Positions 7,929 to 17,396 of a DNA stretch of 64,000 bases are shown piece after piece; within the stretch, counting starts at the first letter, position 1, and each line of letters begins with the position of its first letter. A program made the position numbers and the translations under genes. The stretch is from Novosphingobium sp. Leaf2 (GTDB lineage Bacteria > Pseudomonadota > Alphaproteobacteria > Sphingomonadales > Sphingomonadaceae). The notes under the pieces are model-generated. The model was not told the origin of the DNA. It worked only from the letters and a program-made list of their open reading frames with translations, and did no database searches. The stretch covers positions 255,501 through 319,500 of the forward strand of contig NZ_LMJY01000001.1 of assembly GCF_001421325.1 (NCBI RefSeq), in the 5' to 3' direction.

Positions 7929-9407
7929 TCAGGCGGGCGGCCCCAGCACCGCATCCAGGATGGCGTGATGCAAGCCTGCGGGCGTCAGGTCCTGTCGCCG
8001 GTTCGCCCCGGCAATGACGTGTCCCGCGCCATCGGTTCGCAGCATGACATACGGGGTGTGGCGAACGCCACCCGGCATGCTCGCGCCCGGAATGCTGGGG
8101 CGATGATCGCCGAAGAACACCAGCAGCGCGGGGCGGCCGATAGCGGCGAGCCCGTCGACCAGCGCGGTCAGCATCGCATCGCTATGGCTGACCAGGCGCA
8201 AATAGCTGCCCACCAGATCGGCGCTGCCGGCCCCGGCAGCATCGTCGGAGGCCCAAGGGCCGTGGTTTTCGATCGTCACCGCATACAACAGCGCCGGCCC
8301 GTCTGCCGTCCGCGCAAGGTCCAGGATCACGTCCGTCATCGCCGCGTCGGTGACGTAGCGGCCCTCCTCTGGCCGGGGCGGGGTAAACCGGTCCTCGCCG
8401 ACCAGCTCGGCAAAGCCACCTGCCGGCATGATCGCATCGCGCCCGTAGAAGCGCATGTCATGGGGATGGACGAACAGGCTGTGCCACGGGCGTCCCAGCC
8501 GCGCGGGCAGGGCATACGAGGCCTCGCCCAGCGCGGTGAGGAACGGATCGTACCGCCGAAAGCCCAGTGCGTCCTCATCCCGGCCGAACAGCACGCCGTA
8601 TTCGGTGCGCATGGTGTAGGCGCCAAAGCCGCTGACCTGCAGATCACCCCAGTGGCAGGCCTGCGCGCGGGCGGCGGCCAGGCCGGGCAGCGCGAGAGCC
8701 GGATCACCGAACAGGTCGACTGGATCGGCAAAGCTTTCGCACTGGATGACCACGACCAGTTCGGGCGCGTCGGCGGTGGGGTTGCGCCCGATTGCACCGC
8801 ATGGCGGCGGGTCGCGACTGTCGCGCCAGCGCAGCCAGTAGAGCAGCAGGGTGGGCAATAAGCCGTGCCGGCGCACGTCGGCGGCAGCATCCGGTATCGT
8901 GGCAAGGCGGCCGATTGGCGCGGCGCGCCGGGTAAGTCCCAAGGCTGCCAGCGCGATTACCGTCAGCGCCAGGCCGGCAAGATGCGGCGCGAATGCCGGT
9001 ACGAACAGCCATCCCACGATCGCCAGCAGCGCCGCGCCCACTATCGCCACGCCAATCCGTTGCCACAACTGCACGGCGGACAGATAAAACTGGGGATGAC
9101 GGAAAATGGCGCCCACCAGCGCCAGATCGGAGAACAGCAGCGGCTCGCCCAGCATGGCGTGCTTGGCGTTGGACGCCAGCACCAGCAGGGCCGGGGCCGC
9201 CAGCGCCAGCAAAGCGGCCAGCACAGGGTTGCCGCACAGCGCCAGAAACAGGCCCAGCAACGCTGCAATCATGCACGCATTCAGCCACAGTCCTGCCGCG
9301 CTGCGCACCATCGCACCGCCGCGCCGGTCCACACGCGGGCGCACCAACGCGTCCAGCACGATGGCGGCCACCTGCAATACGGTGAATATGACTGCTAAGC
9401 GCGCCAC
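7929..9407 (-). CDS. LTA synthase / MdoB-like alkaline-phosphatase-superfamily phosphotransferase
   Basis: A 492-residue inner-membrane protein. About five transmembrane segments occupy residues 3-160, followed by a periplasmic sulfatase-fold domain from about 215. The domain shows the family marks VIQCESFAD (224-226 metal/nucleophile region), FGAYTMRTEY, VTIENHGPW and FFGDHRPS. Relatives transfer phosphoglycerol, phosphoethanolamine or similar groups from phospholipids to polymers or glycans. The start is GTG 9407 with an AGGA site. Its divergent partner is a KpsS-like capsule gene, so modification of a surface polysaccharide is the likely job (inference). Confidence 0.82.
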   Translation of the reverse strand: MARLAVIFTVLQVAAIVLDALVRPRVDRRGGAMVRSAAGLWLNACMIAALLGLFLALCGNPVLAALLALAAPALLVLASNAKHAMLGEPLLFSDLALVGAIFRHPQFYLSAVQLWQRIGVAIVGAALLAIVGWLFVPAFAPHLAGLALTVIALAALGLTRRAAPIGRLATIPDAAADVRRHGLLPTLLLYWLRWRDSRDPPPCGAIGRNPTADAPELVVVIQCESFADPVDLFGDPALALPGLAAARAQACHWGDLQVSGFGAYTMRTEYGVLFGRDEDALGFRRYDPFLTALGEASYALPARLGRPWHSLFVHPHDMRFYGRDAIMPAGGFAELVGEDRFTPPRPEEGRYVTDAAMTDVILDLARTADGPALLYAVTIENHGPWASDDAAGAGSADLVGSYLRLVSHSDAMLTALVDGLAAIGRPALLVFFGDHRPSIPGASMPGGVRHTPYVMLRTDGAGHVIAGANRRQDLTPAGLHHAILDAVLGPPA

Positions 9408-9504
9408 TGTCCTGCAGGGTTGCGGGCCGCGACATCCGGGCCCTGGTGAAGTGAGCGGCGCTCATAACCGCCATGATCGAGACTGTCATCCATCCAGTCC
9501 TTCA

Positions 9505-9516
9505 TGCGTATACGCA
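9505..9516. promoter_or_regulatory. 12-bp palindrome in divergent surface-polysaccharide promoter region
   Basis: TGCGTATACGCA at 9505-9516 is a perfect 12-bp palindrome between the divergent LTA-synthase-like and KpsS-like genes. Its core CGTATACG occurs again at 12472-12479 upstream of the sugar transferase. It could be an operator shared by the surface-polysaccharide genes. There is no direct evidence of binding. Confidence 0.3.
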
Positions 9517-9650
9517 ATGCCGGCAGGGTTGCCGCAAGGGTTCATGCACACTAACGGCTGTTATGACATGACAGGCGCGTTGGCGGCGGGCCCCCGAACG
9601 GCAGGCGAATCCGTGATTTAGCGGATGCGCCCATACGGAGCAGGTTTTCG

Positions 9651-10943
9651 ATGTCAGGATTTCCCGCAGCGCCCGCCGGCGTTGCTGCAGCGCCGATCGA
9701 CAGCGCTGCCGACACGCACACGGCGCCGGGCAAGCGCACGGTGCTGATGCTGCAGGGCCTGATGGGCCCGCTGTTCCGCAAGCTGGGCCTAGGGCTGATT
9801 GCTGCCGGGCATACCGTCCACAAGATCAACTTCAACGGCGGGGACCGGCTGTTCTGGCGGTTGCCCAACGGCATCGACTATCGCGGTTCGCTGGAAGACT
9901 GGCCCGGCTGGCTGGAGCAGGTTATCCGTGAACGCGGGGTAACCGACGTCACGCTGTTCGGCGATTGCCGGGACCATCACATGCCCGCGATTCGCCTGTG
10001 CCGCGATCTGGGGGTGCCGGTCCACGTGTTCGAGGAAGGGTATATCCGGCCTGACTGGGTGACCTTGGAACTGGGCGGGGTGAACGGCCATTCGTCGCTT
10101 CCGCGCGATCCCGCGTGGTACCGGGAAACCGCCGCCGCGCTGCCGCCGGTGCCGCCGCATGCGCAGGTCCCCTCCTCGTTCCGTCGACGCGCGATCGAGG
10201 GGCTGCTGTATAACGCTGCCGATGTGTTGACGCGCTGGCACTATCCGCACTGGAGCAACCATCGCCCGTGGCATCCGCTGGTGGAAGCGATGGGCTGGGT
10301 GCGCAAGCTGCGCCGCCGCAAGGAACGCGAGGCCAGCAGTATCCAGCTGCTGCACGACCTGGAAGCGTCCGGCGCCACGTATTTCCTGTTTCCGTTGCAG
10401 CTCGATTCGGATGCGCAGATCCGGCTGCACTCGCCTTTCGCCGGGATCGCCGATGCCTTGCGGTTGATTATCGGCTCGTTCGCCGCACATGCGCCGCTGG
10501 ACGTGCGGCTGGTGGTGAAGGAACATCCGCTGGACAACGGCGTGCGCGACTGGCGGCAGGAGACCGCAGACACCGCCGAGCTGTTCGGCGTGGCCGACCG
10601 GGTCGATTACCTGGCGTGGGGCGATATCGTGCCGGTCACCCAGCGCGCGCGCGGCGTGGTGACGATCAACAGCACCAGCGGCACGTTCGCGCTCGCCACC
10701 GGCGTTCCGGTGGTGGCGCTGGGCCATGCGGTGTACGACATTGCCGACATCACCTACCAGAAGGGCATCGACGCCTTCTGGGCCGATCCGGTGGCGCCTG
10801 ATGTGCAGACGTTTGCCGCGTTCCGGCGCGTGCTGGTGGAACGCTGCCTGATCCCCGGCGGCTTCTTCTCGGACGAAGCGCTGGACAAGGTGGTGCGCCA
10901 TGCGATCGCGCGCTTCGAAGGGCGCGCACTGCTTCCGGAATAA
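9651..10943 (+). CDS. kpsS: KpsS-like capsular polysaccharide biosynthesis/export protein
   Basis: A 430-residue cytoplasmic protein of the KpsS/LipB capsule family, which in group 2 capsules adds Kdo to phosphatidylglycerol to start the lipid linker. Marks are LMLQGLMGPLFRKLG at residues 33-47, FNGGDR, GDCRDHHMPA and the family signature EEGYIRPDW at 128-136, then KEHPLD and NSTSGTFAL near the C-terminus. The first ~27 residues are an alanine/proline-rich extension. No kpsC, kpsM or kpsT is in the window, so the capsule system is either split or uses only the S-type enzyme. Symbol is by family resemblance. Confidence 0.82.
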   Translation: MSGFPAAPAGVAAAPIDSAADTHTAPGKRTVLMLQGLMGPLFRKLGLGLIAAGHTVHKINFNGGDRLFWRLPNGIDYRGSLEDWPGWLEQVIRERGVTDVTLFGDCRDHHMPAIRLCRDLGVPVHVFEEGYIRPDWVTLELGGVNGHSSLPRDPAWYRETAAALPPVPPHAQVPSSFRRRAIEGLLYNAADVLTRWHYPHWSNHRPWHPLVEAMGWVRKLRRRKEREASSIQLLHDLEASGATYFLFPLQLDSDAQIRLHSPFAGIADALRLIIGSFAAHAPLDVRLVVKEHPLDNGVRDWRQETADTAELFGVADRVDYLAWGDIVPVTQRARGVVTINSTSGTFALATGVPVVALGHAVYDIADITYQKGIDAFWADPVAPDVQTFAAFRRVLVERCLIPGGFFSDEALDKVVRHAIARFEGRALLPE

Positions 10944-10953
10944 CGTAGCGAGA

Positions 10954-10974
10954 GGCTGGCGGCGGTCGCCAGCC
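10954..10974. terminator. Hairpin between convergent kpsS-like and sugar transferase genes
   Basis: GGCTGGCG (10954-10961) pairs perfectly with CGCCAGCC (10967-10974) across a 5-nt loop, in the 34 bp between two converging stop codons. No clear T-run follows on either side. Confidence 0.5.
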
Positions 10975-10977
10975 AGG

Positions 10978-12378
10978 TTAGAATGCCCGGTCGTGCACCA
11001 GCACGCGGATCGTCAGCACGATGATCTGGATATCGCGCATGATGGTCCAGCCTTCCAGGTATTCCAGATCCGCTTGCAGACGGTTGACCAGATCCGATTC
11101 GTGATCGGTGGCGCCGCGAAAGCCGCGCACCTGAGCAAGACCGGACAAGCCGGGTTTGAGCGAATGGCGCTGCCAGTAGCGGCTGTCCACTTCCCAGAAC
11201 AGCTTGTCGCCCGCCAGCGATCCGGTGGCATGCGGGCGCGGGCCGACCAGGCTCATGTCACCCAGCAGCACGTTAAATAGCTGGGGTAGTTCATCGATGC
11301 TGGTCTTGCGGATGAAGCGCCCCACGCGGGTGATGCGCTTGTCGTCCTTCGATGCCGAGACGCTGCCGGTGGCATCGCCCAGGGTCTGCGTCATGGAGCG
11401 GAACTTGTACATGTTGAAGAACCGGTTGCCCCGGCCCATGCGGCGCTGCGTGAAGAACACCGGCCCGCCATCCTGCAGCTTCACCGCCAGCGCCACCGCC
11501 AGCAGCAGCGGCGACAGCGCGAGGATGGCGCAACCGGCAAAACCCATATCGAACAGGCGCTTCATCGCGCGGTCCCGCAGGCCGAGCGGCCCGGCGGATA
11601 CCATCAGCAGGCCGTGCTTGCCCACCACCCGCGCGCCTTGCGCACCCAGCCGGGCCACCTCATCGTCCAACACTTCGCCGTCTACGTTGGCGCCCTTGAG
11701 CATCATCGCCCAATCGGCGCGGCGGCCTGCGGGGCAGCTGACGATCACCCGGTCTATGTTGCGCAGGACCAGCCCGACCCGGTCCAGCGCATGCGGATCG
11801 CTGAGGTTGGGGCGCAGGCCCATCGCCGCCGCCGAAATGCGAATCGCGCCGCGCAAGTTCACCTGCGGGCCGCCGTCGTCGATGATCAACTCGTTGATGA
11901 CAGTCTCGCCGCAGCGCCACGCCACGAAACTGCGTAGTTGCAGGCGGCCCCACGATATCACCAGCATCGCGCACAGCGCGCCGCCGTTGAATGCCGCGCG
12001 TGACACGTCAGTGCCGGGGCGGATGAGGAACTGCACGAAGACCACCACGGCTATGGCGATCACCATGGCTGCCGCCGCCCGGAAGATACCGCGCCAGCCT
12101 TCCTGCAGCGTCGCGATCGAATACGATCCGTTGTACAGCGCCAGGGTCAGGAAAATCGGGAGGATCAGCTGCGCGTGAACCAGCGCGCCGGGGATGCCCT
12201 GCACGCCTGAAAGCAGATAGCCAACAGCTGCAAAGCCGGCGAATATCGCCAGCGAATCGGTAACCACCATGGCGAGATAGCATTGCAGCCGGCGTCGCTC
12301 ACGCGATGGGGCGACCAGCAGTTCTTCGGCGTCCATGTGCTCCGTCAGGAGCGGACGCGCGGCGAGTGGCGCGTTCAT
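10978..12378 (-). CDS. Polyprenyl-phosphate sugar (phospho)transferase, exopolysaccharide initiation
   Basis: A 466-residue inner-membrane protein of the WcaJ/GumD polyisoprenyl-phosphate hexose-1-phosphate transferase family, which attaches the first sugar phosphate to undecaprenyl phosphate. Four transmembrane segments lie in residues ~30-140, then a nucleotide-binding-like middle region. The bacterial sugar transferase domain covers ~265-466 with KRLFDMGFA, FFTQRRMGRG, KFRSM, TSIDELPQL, MSLVGPRP and KPGLSGLAQV. All catalytic-core motifs are intact. It converges on the KpsS-like gene and completes the surface polysaccharide block. Confidence 0.92.
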   Translation of the reverse strand: MNAPLAARPLLTEHMDAEELLVAPSRERRRLQCYLAMVVTDSLAIFAGFAAVGYLLSGVQGIPGALVHAQLILPIFLTLALYNGSYSIATLQEGWRGIFRAAAAMVIAIAVVVFVQFLIRPGTDVSRAAFNGGALCAMLVISWGRLQLRSFVAWRCGETVINELIIDDGGPQVNLRGAIRISAAAMGLRPNLSDPHALDRVGLVLRNIDRVIVSCPAGRRADWAMMLKGANVDGEVLDDEVARLGAQGARVVGKHGLLMVSAGPLGLRDRAMKRLFDMGFAGCAILALSPLLLAVALAVKLQDGGPVFFTQRRMGRGNRFFNMYKFRSMTQTLGDATGSVSASKDDKRITRVGRFIRKTSIDELPQLFNVLLGDMSLVGPRPHATGSLAGDKLFWEVDSRYWQRHSLKPGLSGLAQVRGFRGATDHESDLVNRLQADLEYLEGWTIMRDIQIIVLTIRVLVHDRAF

Positions 12379-12471
12379 CGGTTGTGCACTCCTGCTTGCG
12401 AACTCACGCCGACTGCCCCCTCAAGCAGTTTGTCGTCCCGCTGCACGGGCATGCCATGCTGCGATGCGGTA

Positions 12472-12479
12472 CGTATACG
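12472..12479. promoter_or_regulatory. CGTATACG palindrome upstream of sugar transferase
   Basis: The 8-bp palindrome CGTATACG lies 94 bp upstream of the sugar transferase start and repeats the core of the 12-bp palindrome at 9505-9516. Short and possibly due to chance; listed because both flank surface-polysaccharide genes. Confidence 0.2.
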
Positions 12480-12519
12480 CCCGTATGTTGGAAGCAAGCA
12501 ATCGGAAAAGACGAATCCG

Positions 12520-13575
12520 TCAGGCCGTGTTTATTGTCCGGCGTCCAGTGTTGGCACGCGCAGAGCGCGCTATTGCCAGCAAACCACTGGACAAAAGCAG
12601 TTCTGCGTCGCGGCTATTGGCAAGCAGCGATTGATGCAGTTCGATTAATCGCGCCACCAGCCGCTCCAGTTTCTGCCCGCGCCATGCCTGCATCTGCAAG
12701 CCAAGCGCAGCCTGATCCTTCCAGAAGATCCGGCGCGCGCCTGCCTCCACCTTCAGAAAGCCGGCAAGATCACGCCCGTCACCGAATCGCGCGTTCAGCC
12801 CGGCCAGCTGCGCGGCGCGGCGCTCGATCGCCAGCAGCAGTCCTACCGGGTTCATGCCCTGATCGTGGATGCGCCGCAGCTGCGGGCCGATCGCATCGCG
12901 GTGCCCGCCCAGCACGGCATCGACCACCGGTCCGAAATCATCATCCTCCGTCGTCGCGCTCACCGTATCTATATCGGTGAGGGATACAGCGCGCGGCGTT
13001 TCCGGGGAGGCATCGAGATAGAGTGCCAGCTTGGTCACTTCGGAGCGGGCGAGCCGGGTATCCATGCCGGCCCCGCGCGCGATGCGTTCGGCCATTTCGC
13101 TGCCCAGCTTGAGCCCGGCCGCGTTCGCCATCGTACGCACCGCGGCGGTGATCGCGGCCATGTCCGGCGGATAGAACATCGCCACCAGCGCATCGGGCCG
13201 GGCGGCCAGCAGCTTGGCGGTCCGCGATTTGTCGGTCGCGGCGGTGGCGACGATCAGCACCGGGCAGCCCGGCACGTCGTTTTCCAGCAGCGTCTGCACG
13301 GCATCGTGCGCCTCGTCACCGGCGGCCCGCACCCAGATGTGCCGGGCGCCCCCAAACAGCGAGGTGGACCGCGCTTCGTCCCCCAGCCGCACCGGATCGC
13401 GGCGCAAGTCCGCGCCCGCCATTTCGATTCGCTCGCCGGGATCAGGCAGCAGCGAGACGATCCGCATGGCCGCATCGGTTGCGCCGGATTCGTCCGGTCC
13501 GCAAAAGAAGAACACACGCGCCTCCTTTGCGGCGCGCTGCGCGATGCCGGCAAATTCCTTCTGCGTGGCCTTCAT
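12520..13575 (-). CDS. holA: DNA polymerase III subunit delta
   Basis: A 351-residue clamp-loader subunit that opens the beta sliding clamp. It shows the alphaproteobacterial HolA pattern: VFFFCGPDESG near residue 22, LLENDVPGCPVLIVA, TDKSRTAKLL, the VSATTEDDDFGPVVDAVLGG helix and the C-terminal IELHQSLLANSRDAELLL collar helix. It starts 6 bp after lptE, so it is the last gene of the DUF3576-leuS-lptE-holA operon. Confidence 0.93.
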   Translation of the reverse strand: MKATQKEFAGIAQRAAKEARVFFFCGPDESGATDAAMRIVSLLPDPGERIEMAGADLRRDPVRLGDEARSTSLFGGARHIWVRAAGDEAHDAVQTLLENDVPGCPVLIVATAATDKSRTAKLLAARPDALVAMFYPPDMAAITAAVRTMANAAGLKLGSEMAERIARGAGMDTRLARSEVTKLALYLDASPETPRAVSLTDIDTVSATTEDDDFGPVVDAVLGGHRDAIGPQLRRIHDQGMNPVGLLLAIERRAAQLAGLNARFGDGRDLAGFLKVEAGARRIFWKDQAALGLQMQAWRGQKLERLVARLIELHQSLLANSRDAELLLSSGLLAIARSARANTGRRTINTA

Positions 13576-13581
13576 CGGCCT

Positions 13582-14082
13582 TTACTGGCGGGTATTGCCG
13601 CGCAGGCGCAGGGCGATATTGGTGGTGATGCGGCTGGCCAGATCCTTCGCCATGTTTTCCAGCGCGGTCTGCTCGGCAGCGATGGTGGCATAGTCTGACG
13701 AGACGACATCGATGCCCGCATCGGTGCCGGCGGTTTCGTCCAGCACCACTGCTCCGCTGCCGATATCCACCAGCTGATAGCGGGCGCGCAGGGTGCGCCG
13801 TTCCCGGCCCACCGTATCGTCAGACAGGAGCGCGAAGCTTTCCAGCTTGTCATCCAGCCGGATGTCCAGCCGATAGCGTGGGGTCACGCCCTTCGCGCCG
13901 GACATGCCCAGCTCGTCCACCAGCGCATTGCGCACCAGCCAGCCGGCCTTGCCCTGGATCGCGGACACCTGAACCCCGGCGAGCCCTTGCGCCACGGCCG
14001 CATTGCCACCGCCCGCATACATCGGTTTCAGGCCGCAGCCCGCGAGCGCCAGCGCGCCAAGGAGAACTGCAAGCCCCTTCAC
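13582..14082 (-). CDS. lptE: LPS-assembly lipoprotein LptE
   Basis: A 166-residue outer-membrane lipoprotein that plugs LptD in lipopolysaccharide insertion. The lipobox is LAGC at residues 13-16 after a short hydrophobic signal ([10 protein letters not shown]). The mature part has the LptE layout: GLKPMY, then [19 protein letters not shown] and a C-terminal helix [16 protein letters not shown]. The start is GTG 14082, which overlaps the leuS stop codon (GTGA), giving translational coupling. Confidence 0.9.
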   Translation of the reverse strand: MKGLAVLLGALALAGCGLKPMYAGGGNAAVAQGLAGVQVSAIQGKAGWLVRNALVDELGMSGAKGVTPRYRLDIRLDDKLESFALLSDDTVGRERRTLRARYQLVDIGSGAVVLDETAGTDAGIDVVSSDYATIAAEQTALENMAKDLASRITTNIALRLRGNTRQ

Positions 14083-16598
14083 GCGACGAGATTGACCAGA
14101 CGATCGGGCACCACGATCACTTTGCGCACTTCAGCTCCATCCAGCGCACGCTGCACTTTCTCGCTGGCAAGGGCAAGCGCCTCAAGCGTTTCCCTGGAGG
14201 TGCCCTTGGCCACGATGAGCGTATCGCGCAGCTTGCCCTTGACCTGCACGGCCACGGTCACCTCGTCGTCCACCAGCAGCGCTGGGTCCACTTCGGGCCA
14301 CGCAGCATCGGCGATGAGGCCGTCACCGATGGTCGCCCAAGCTTCCTCGGCCAGATGCGGCATCATCGGCGCGACCAGCAGCAGCACGGTGCGGATCGCG
14401 GCAGAGCGGCTGGCGGAGGGCGCGGCTTTCTCTGTCGCGGCGGTCAGTTCGTAGATGCGAGCTACCGCCTTGTTGAAGCCCAGCGCCTCGATATCGCGCG
14501 CGGCGGCGTCCACCGTCTGGTGCGCCTTGCGGTCCAGCGCCTTGTCCTCGCCGGTGGCGGCAGCGTCATACTGGCCGAACAGACGCCACAGCCGCTGGAC
14601 GAAGCGCGCACAGCCCTCGATCCCGGCCTCGGACCATGGCAGGTCGCGTTCGGGCGGACTGTCTGACAGCATGAACCAGCGAATTGCGTCGGCGCCGTAG
14701 GTGGCCACGATCTCGTCGGGATCGACCACGTTCTTCTTCGACTTCGACATCTTGATCACGCGGCCCACTTCGACCGGTGCGCCGTCCGCCTTGAGCAGGG
14801 CCCCATCCGAAGCGCGCTCAATCTCGCCGGGCGTGAAATACACCGGCTGGCCGTTGGCGTCGTTGATGCGGAAATAGGTCTCGTGCGTCACCATGCCTTG
14901 CGTAAACAGGCTGGCGAACGGTTCGGTCACCTCGATCTTGCCGATCCGGGCCAGCGCGCGGGTCCAGAAGCGGGCGTAGAGCAAGTGCAGGATCGCATGC
15001 TCGATGCCGCCGATATACTGCTCCACCGGCAACCACTGCGCGATCTGCGCGGGGTCGAACGGACGGTCGCCGGGCTGGCTGGCGAAGCGCAGGAAGTACC
15101 ACGAACTGTCCACGAACGTGTCGAGCGTGTCGGTCTCGCGCCGCGCGGGGTGGCCGCATTGCGGGCAATCCACGTGCTTCCAGGTGGGGTGCCGCGCCAG
15201 CGGATTGCCGGGCGTCGCGAAATCGACATCTTCGGGCAGCACCACCGGCAGCTGTTTCTTGGGCACCGGCACCACGCCGCATACTTCGCAGTGGATGAAC
15301 GGGATCGGCGTGCCCCAATAGCGCTGGCGCGAAACGCCCCAGTCGCGCAGGCGCCACACCGTCTTGCCCTCGCCCCAGCCTTCGGCCTCGGCCCGGGCAA
15401 TGACGTGGCGCTTGGCATCGGCCACGCTGAGCCCATCGAGGAAGCCGGAGTTGACCAGCACGCCGTCGCCCGCCTCGGCCTCGTCACCAAAGGGAGTGGC
15501 CGCGTCTTCAACGCTGGCGGCGACCACGCGCACGATCGGCAGGCCGTACTTGGTCGCGAATTCGAAATCGCGCTGGTCGTGGCCGGGCACCGCCATGATT
15601 GCGCCGGTGCCGTAATCCATCAGCACGAAATTGGCGATGTAGACCGGCAGGGCGTCGCCAGTGAAGGGATGGCGCGCGGTGATGCCGGTGTCGAAACCCA
15701 GCTTCTCCGCCGTTTCCATTTCCGCAGCCGTGGTGCCGCCCTGCTTGCACAGCGCGATGAAGTCTTCCACCTCGGGCCGGCCGACAGCAGCGGCCTGCGC
15801 AATCGGGTGATCGGCGGCAACCGCCACGAAGCTGGCGCCGAAGATCGTATCGGGGCGGGTGGTGTAAACGTCCACCGTGCCGCCGGTGGAAAGATCGAAA
15901 CGGAACTGCAGGCCCTGGCTCTTGCCGATCCAGTTCTCCTGCATCGTGCGGACCTTTTCGGGCCACTTGTCGAGCGTGGAGAGCCCATCGAGCAGTTCGT
16001 CGGCAAAGTCGGTGATCTTGAGGAACCACTGGCTCAGCTTGCGCTTCTCGACCAGCGCGCCGGAGCGCCAGCCGCGCCCGTCGATCACCTGTTCGTTGGC
16101 CAGCACGGTGTGGTCCACCGGGTCCCAGTTGACCGCCGATTCCTTGCGATAGACCAGTCCGTGTTCGTAAAGGTCAAGGAACAGCGCCTGTTCGTGGCCG
16201 TAATATTCCGGCTCGCACGTGGCGATCTCGCGGCTCCAGTCCAGCGCGAAGCCCAGGCGCTTCAGCTGCGCCTTCATGTTGGCGATGTTTTCGCGTGTCC
16301 AGCCGCCGGGGTGGACGCCCTTTTCCATCGCCGCGTTTTCCGCCGGCATCCCGAACGCATCCCACCCCATCGGGTGCAGCACTTCGTGGCCGCGCATCCG
16401 CTTGTAGCGCGCCAGCACGTCGCCCATCGTGTAATTGCGTACGTGGCCGATGTGGATGCGGCCCGACGGGTACGGGAACATTTCCAGCACGTAGCTGCGT
16501 GGGCGGGTGGACGTATCGTCGGCGCGGAAGCATTGCGCTTCGTCCCACGCGGCTTGCCAGCGCGTGTCCGCCTGGGCGGGATCGAACCGCTCGGTCAT
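14079..16598 (-). CDS. leuS: Leucine--tRNA ligase
   Basis: An 839-residue class I aminoacyl-tRNA synthetase of usual bacterial length. The HIGH signature is HIGHVRNY near residue 49 and the KMSKS loop is KMSKSKKN near residue 620. The CP1 editing domain is present with [11 protein letters not shown] and the zinc site shows CEVCG and CPQCG pairs. It lies between a DUF3576 lipoprotein gene (41 bp upstream) and lptE (overlapping). Confidence 0.98.
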   Translation of the reverse strand: MTERFDPAQADTRWQAAWDEAQCFRADDTSTRPRSYVLEMFPYPSGRIHIGHVRNYTMGDVLARYKRMRGHEVLHPMGWDAFGMPAENAAMEKGVHPGGWTRENIANMKAQLKRLGFALDWSREIATCEPEYYGHEQALFLDLYEHGLVYRKESAVNWDPVDHTVLANEQVIDGRGWRSGALVEKRKLSQWFLKITDFADELLDGLSTLDKWPEKVRTMQENWIGKSQGLQFRFDLSTGGTVDVYTTRPDTIFGASFVAVAADHPIAQAAAVGRPEVEDFIALCKQGGTTAAEMETAEKLGFDTGITARHPFTGDALPVYIANFVLMDYGTGAIMAVPGHDQRDFEFATKYGLPIVRVVAASVEDAATPFGDEAEAGDGVLVNSGFLDGLSVADAKRHVIARAEAEGWGEGKTVWRLRDWGVSRQRYWGTPIPFIHCEVCGVVPVPKKQLPVVLPEDVDFATPGNPLARHPTWKHVDCPQCGHPARRETDTLDTFVDSSWYFLRFASQPGDRPFDPAQIAQWLPVEQYIGGIEHAILHLLYARFWTRALARIGKIEVTEPFASLFTQGMVTHETYFRINDANGQPVYFTPGEIERASDGALLKADGAPVEVGRVIKMSKSKKNVVDPDEIVATYGADAIRWFMLSDSPPERDLPWSEAGIEGCARFVQRLWRLFGQYDAAATGEDKALDRKAHQTVDAAARDIEALGFNKAVARIYELTAATEKAAPSASRSAAIRTVLLLVAPMMPHLAEEAWATIGDGLIADAAWPEVDPALLVDDEVTVAVQVKGKLRDTLIVAKGTSRETLEALALASEKVQRALDGAEVRKVIVVPDRLVNLVA

Positions 16599-16639
16599 GT
16601 CTTCAAGGTCTCCTGCGGGTGCACATGGCCCCGCGAAAT

Positions 16640-17104
16640 TCAGCCGCCGATGGAATCGCGGCGCAGGTCACGGGCGCGGGTGAGAATGACGTCTTCCAGC
16701 TTCTGGACGGTGGCGGCCTGGACCGGCGCAGCCACCCAGCCGCCGCCCTGCTGCACCTGGCGCACGACGGTGACGCGCAGCGCATCGGCCCGAAGGTCCT
16801 GGTCGAGGATGGCGATCGACACCTTCACGCGCTCGGTCGGGCTTTTGGGGTTCACGTACCAGTCGGTGATGATCACGCCGCCTGCACTGTCGGACTGGAG
16901 CAGCGGCATGAACGAGATCGAATCGAGGCTGGCACGCCACAGGTAGCTGTTCACGCCGATCGTGGTGACCTGCGAGGGCGCCAGCGTGGCGCGCACCGGC
17001 TTTTTGCCGCCGCACCCGGCCAAAGCGAGGGCTGCCACCGCGCACAGTCCTGCAGTCGTCAGCGTGCGCACGGTAAGAAGGCCGGTATCGGTGCTGCCTG
17101 TCAT
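16640..17104 (-). CDS. DUF3576 domain lipoprotein
   Basis: A 154-residue exported lipoprotein. A signal sequence ends in the lipobox LAGC (residues ~30-33), followed by GGKKPVR. The conserved core includes [20 protein letters not shown] and GGVIITDWY, diagnostic of the alphaproteobacterial DUF3576 family. ATG 17104 is preferred to a start at 17167 because the signal peptide begins directly after it. The family commonly precedes leuS in alphaproteobacteria; a role in outer-membrane biogenesis is inferred from its partner lptE. Confidence 0.9.
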   Translation of the reverse strand: MTGSTDTGLLTVRTLTTAGLCAVAALALAGCGGKKPVRATLAPSQVTTIGVNSYLWRASLDSISFMPLLQSDSAGGVIITDWYVNPKSPTERVKVSIAILDQDLRADALRVTVVRQVQQGGGWVAAPVQAATVQKLEDVILTRARDLRRDSIGG

Positions 17105-17396
17105 ATTCGTTCCCAGTCTTGCGTGTTCGCGGCCCAAAAGCCGAGCCGAGAGCCGGCAGCGCCGCACCCATCGTTAATCCGCCTCTATAACCGCCACGCC
17201 CGCAGCGGCAAGAGCGCCTTTTCGTCGCACCTGCCTAAAGCGGCGCGCGGCTGAGCGCCGGCTGAACCGGGGTATGCACGCGGGGTTGCCCGATAACGGC
17301 ATTTCCAAGCCGGGTCAGTGCATGTTAAGGTGACTGCAGCGACAACACCATCTGCAGCGCGGCGTGGTTCGCGCCAGGGAATACAGGGCAATCGGC

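Noticed and set aside
14883..16946. A 687-codon plus-strand frame opposite leuS
   Set aside because: Antisense to leuS; no domain or ribosome site.
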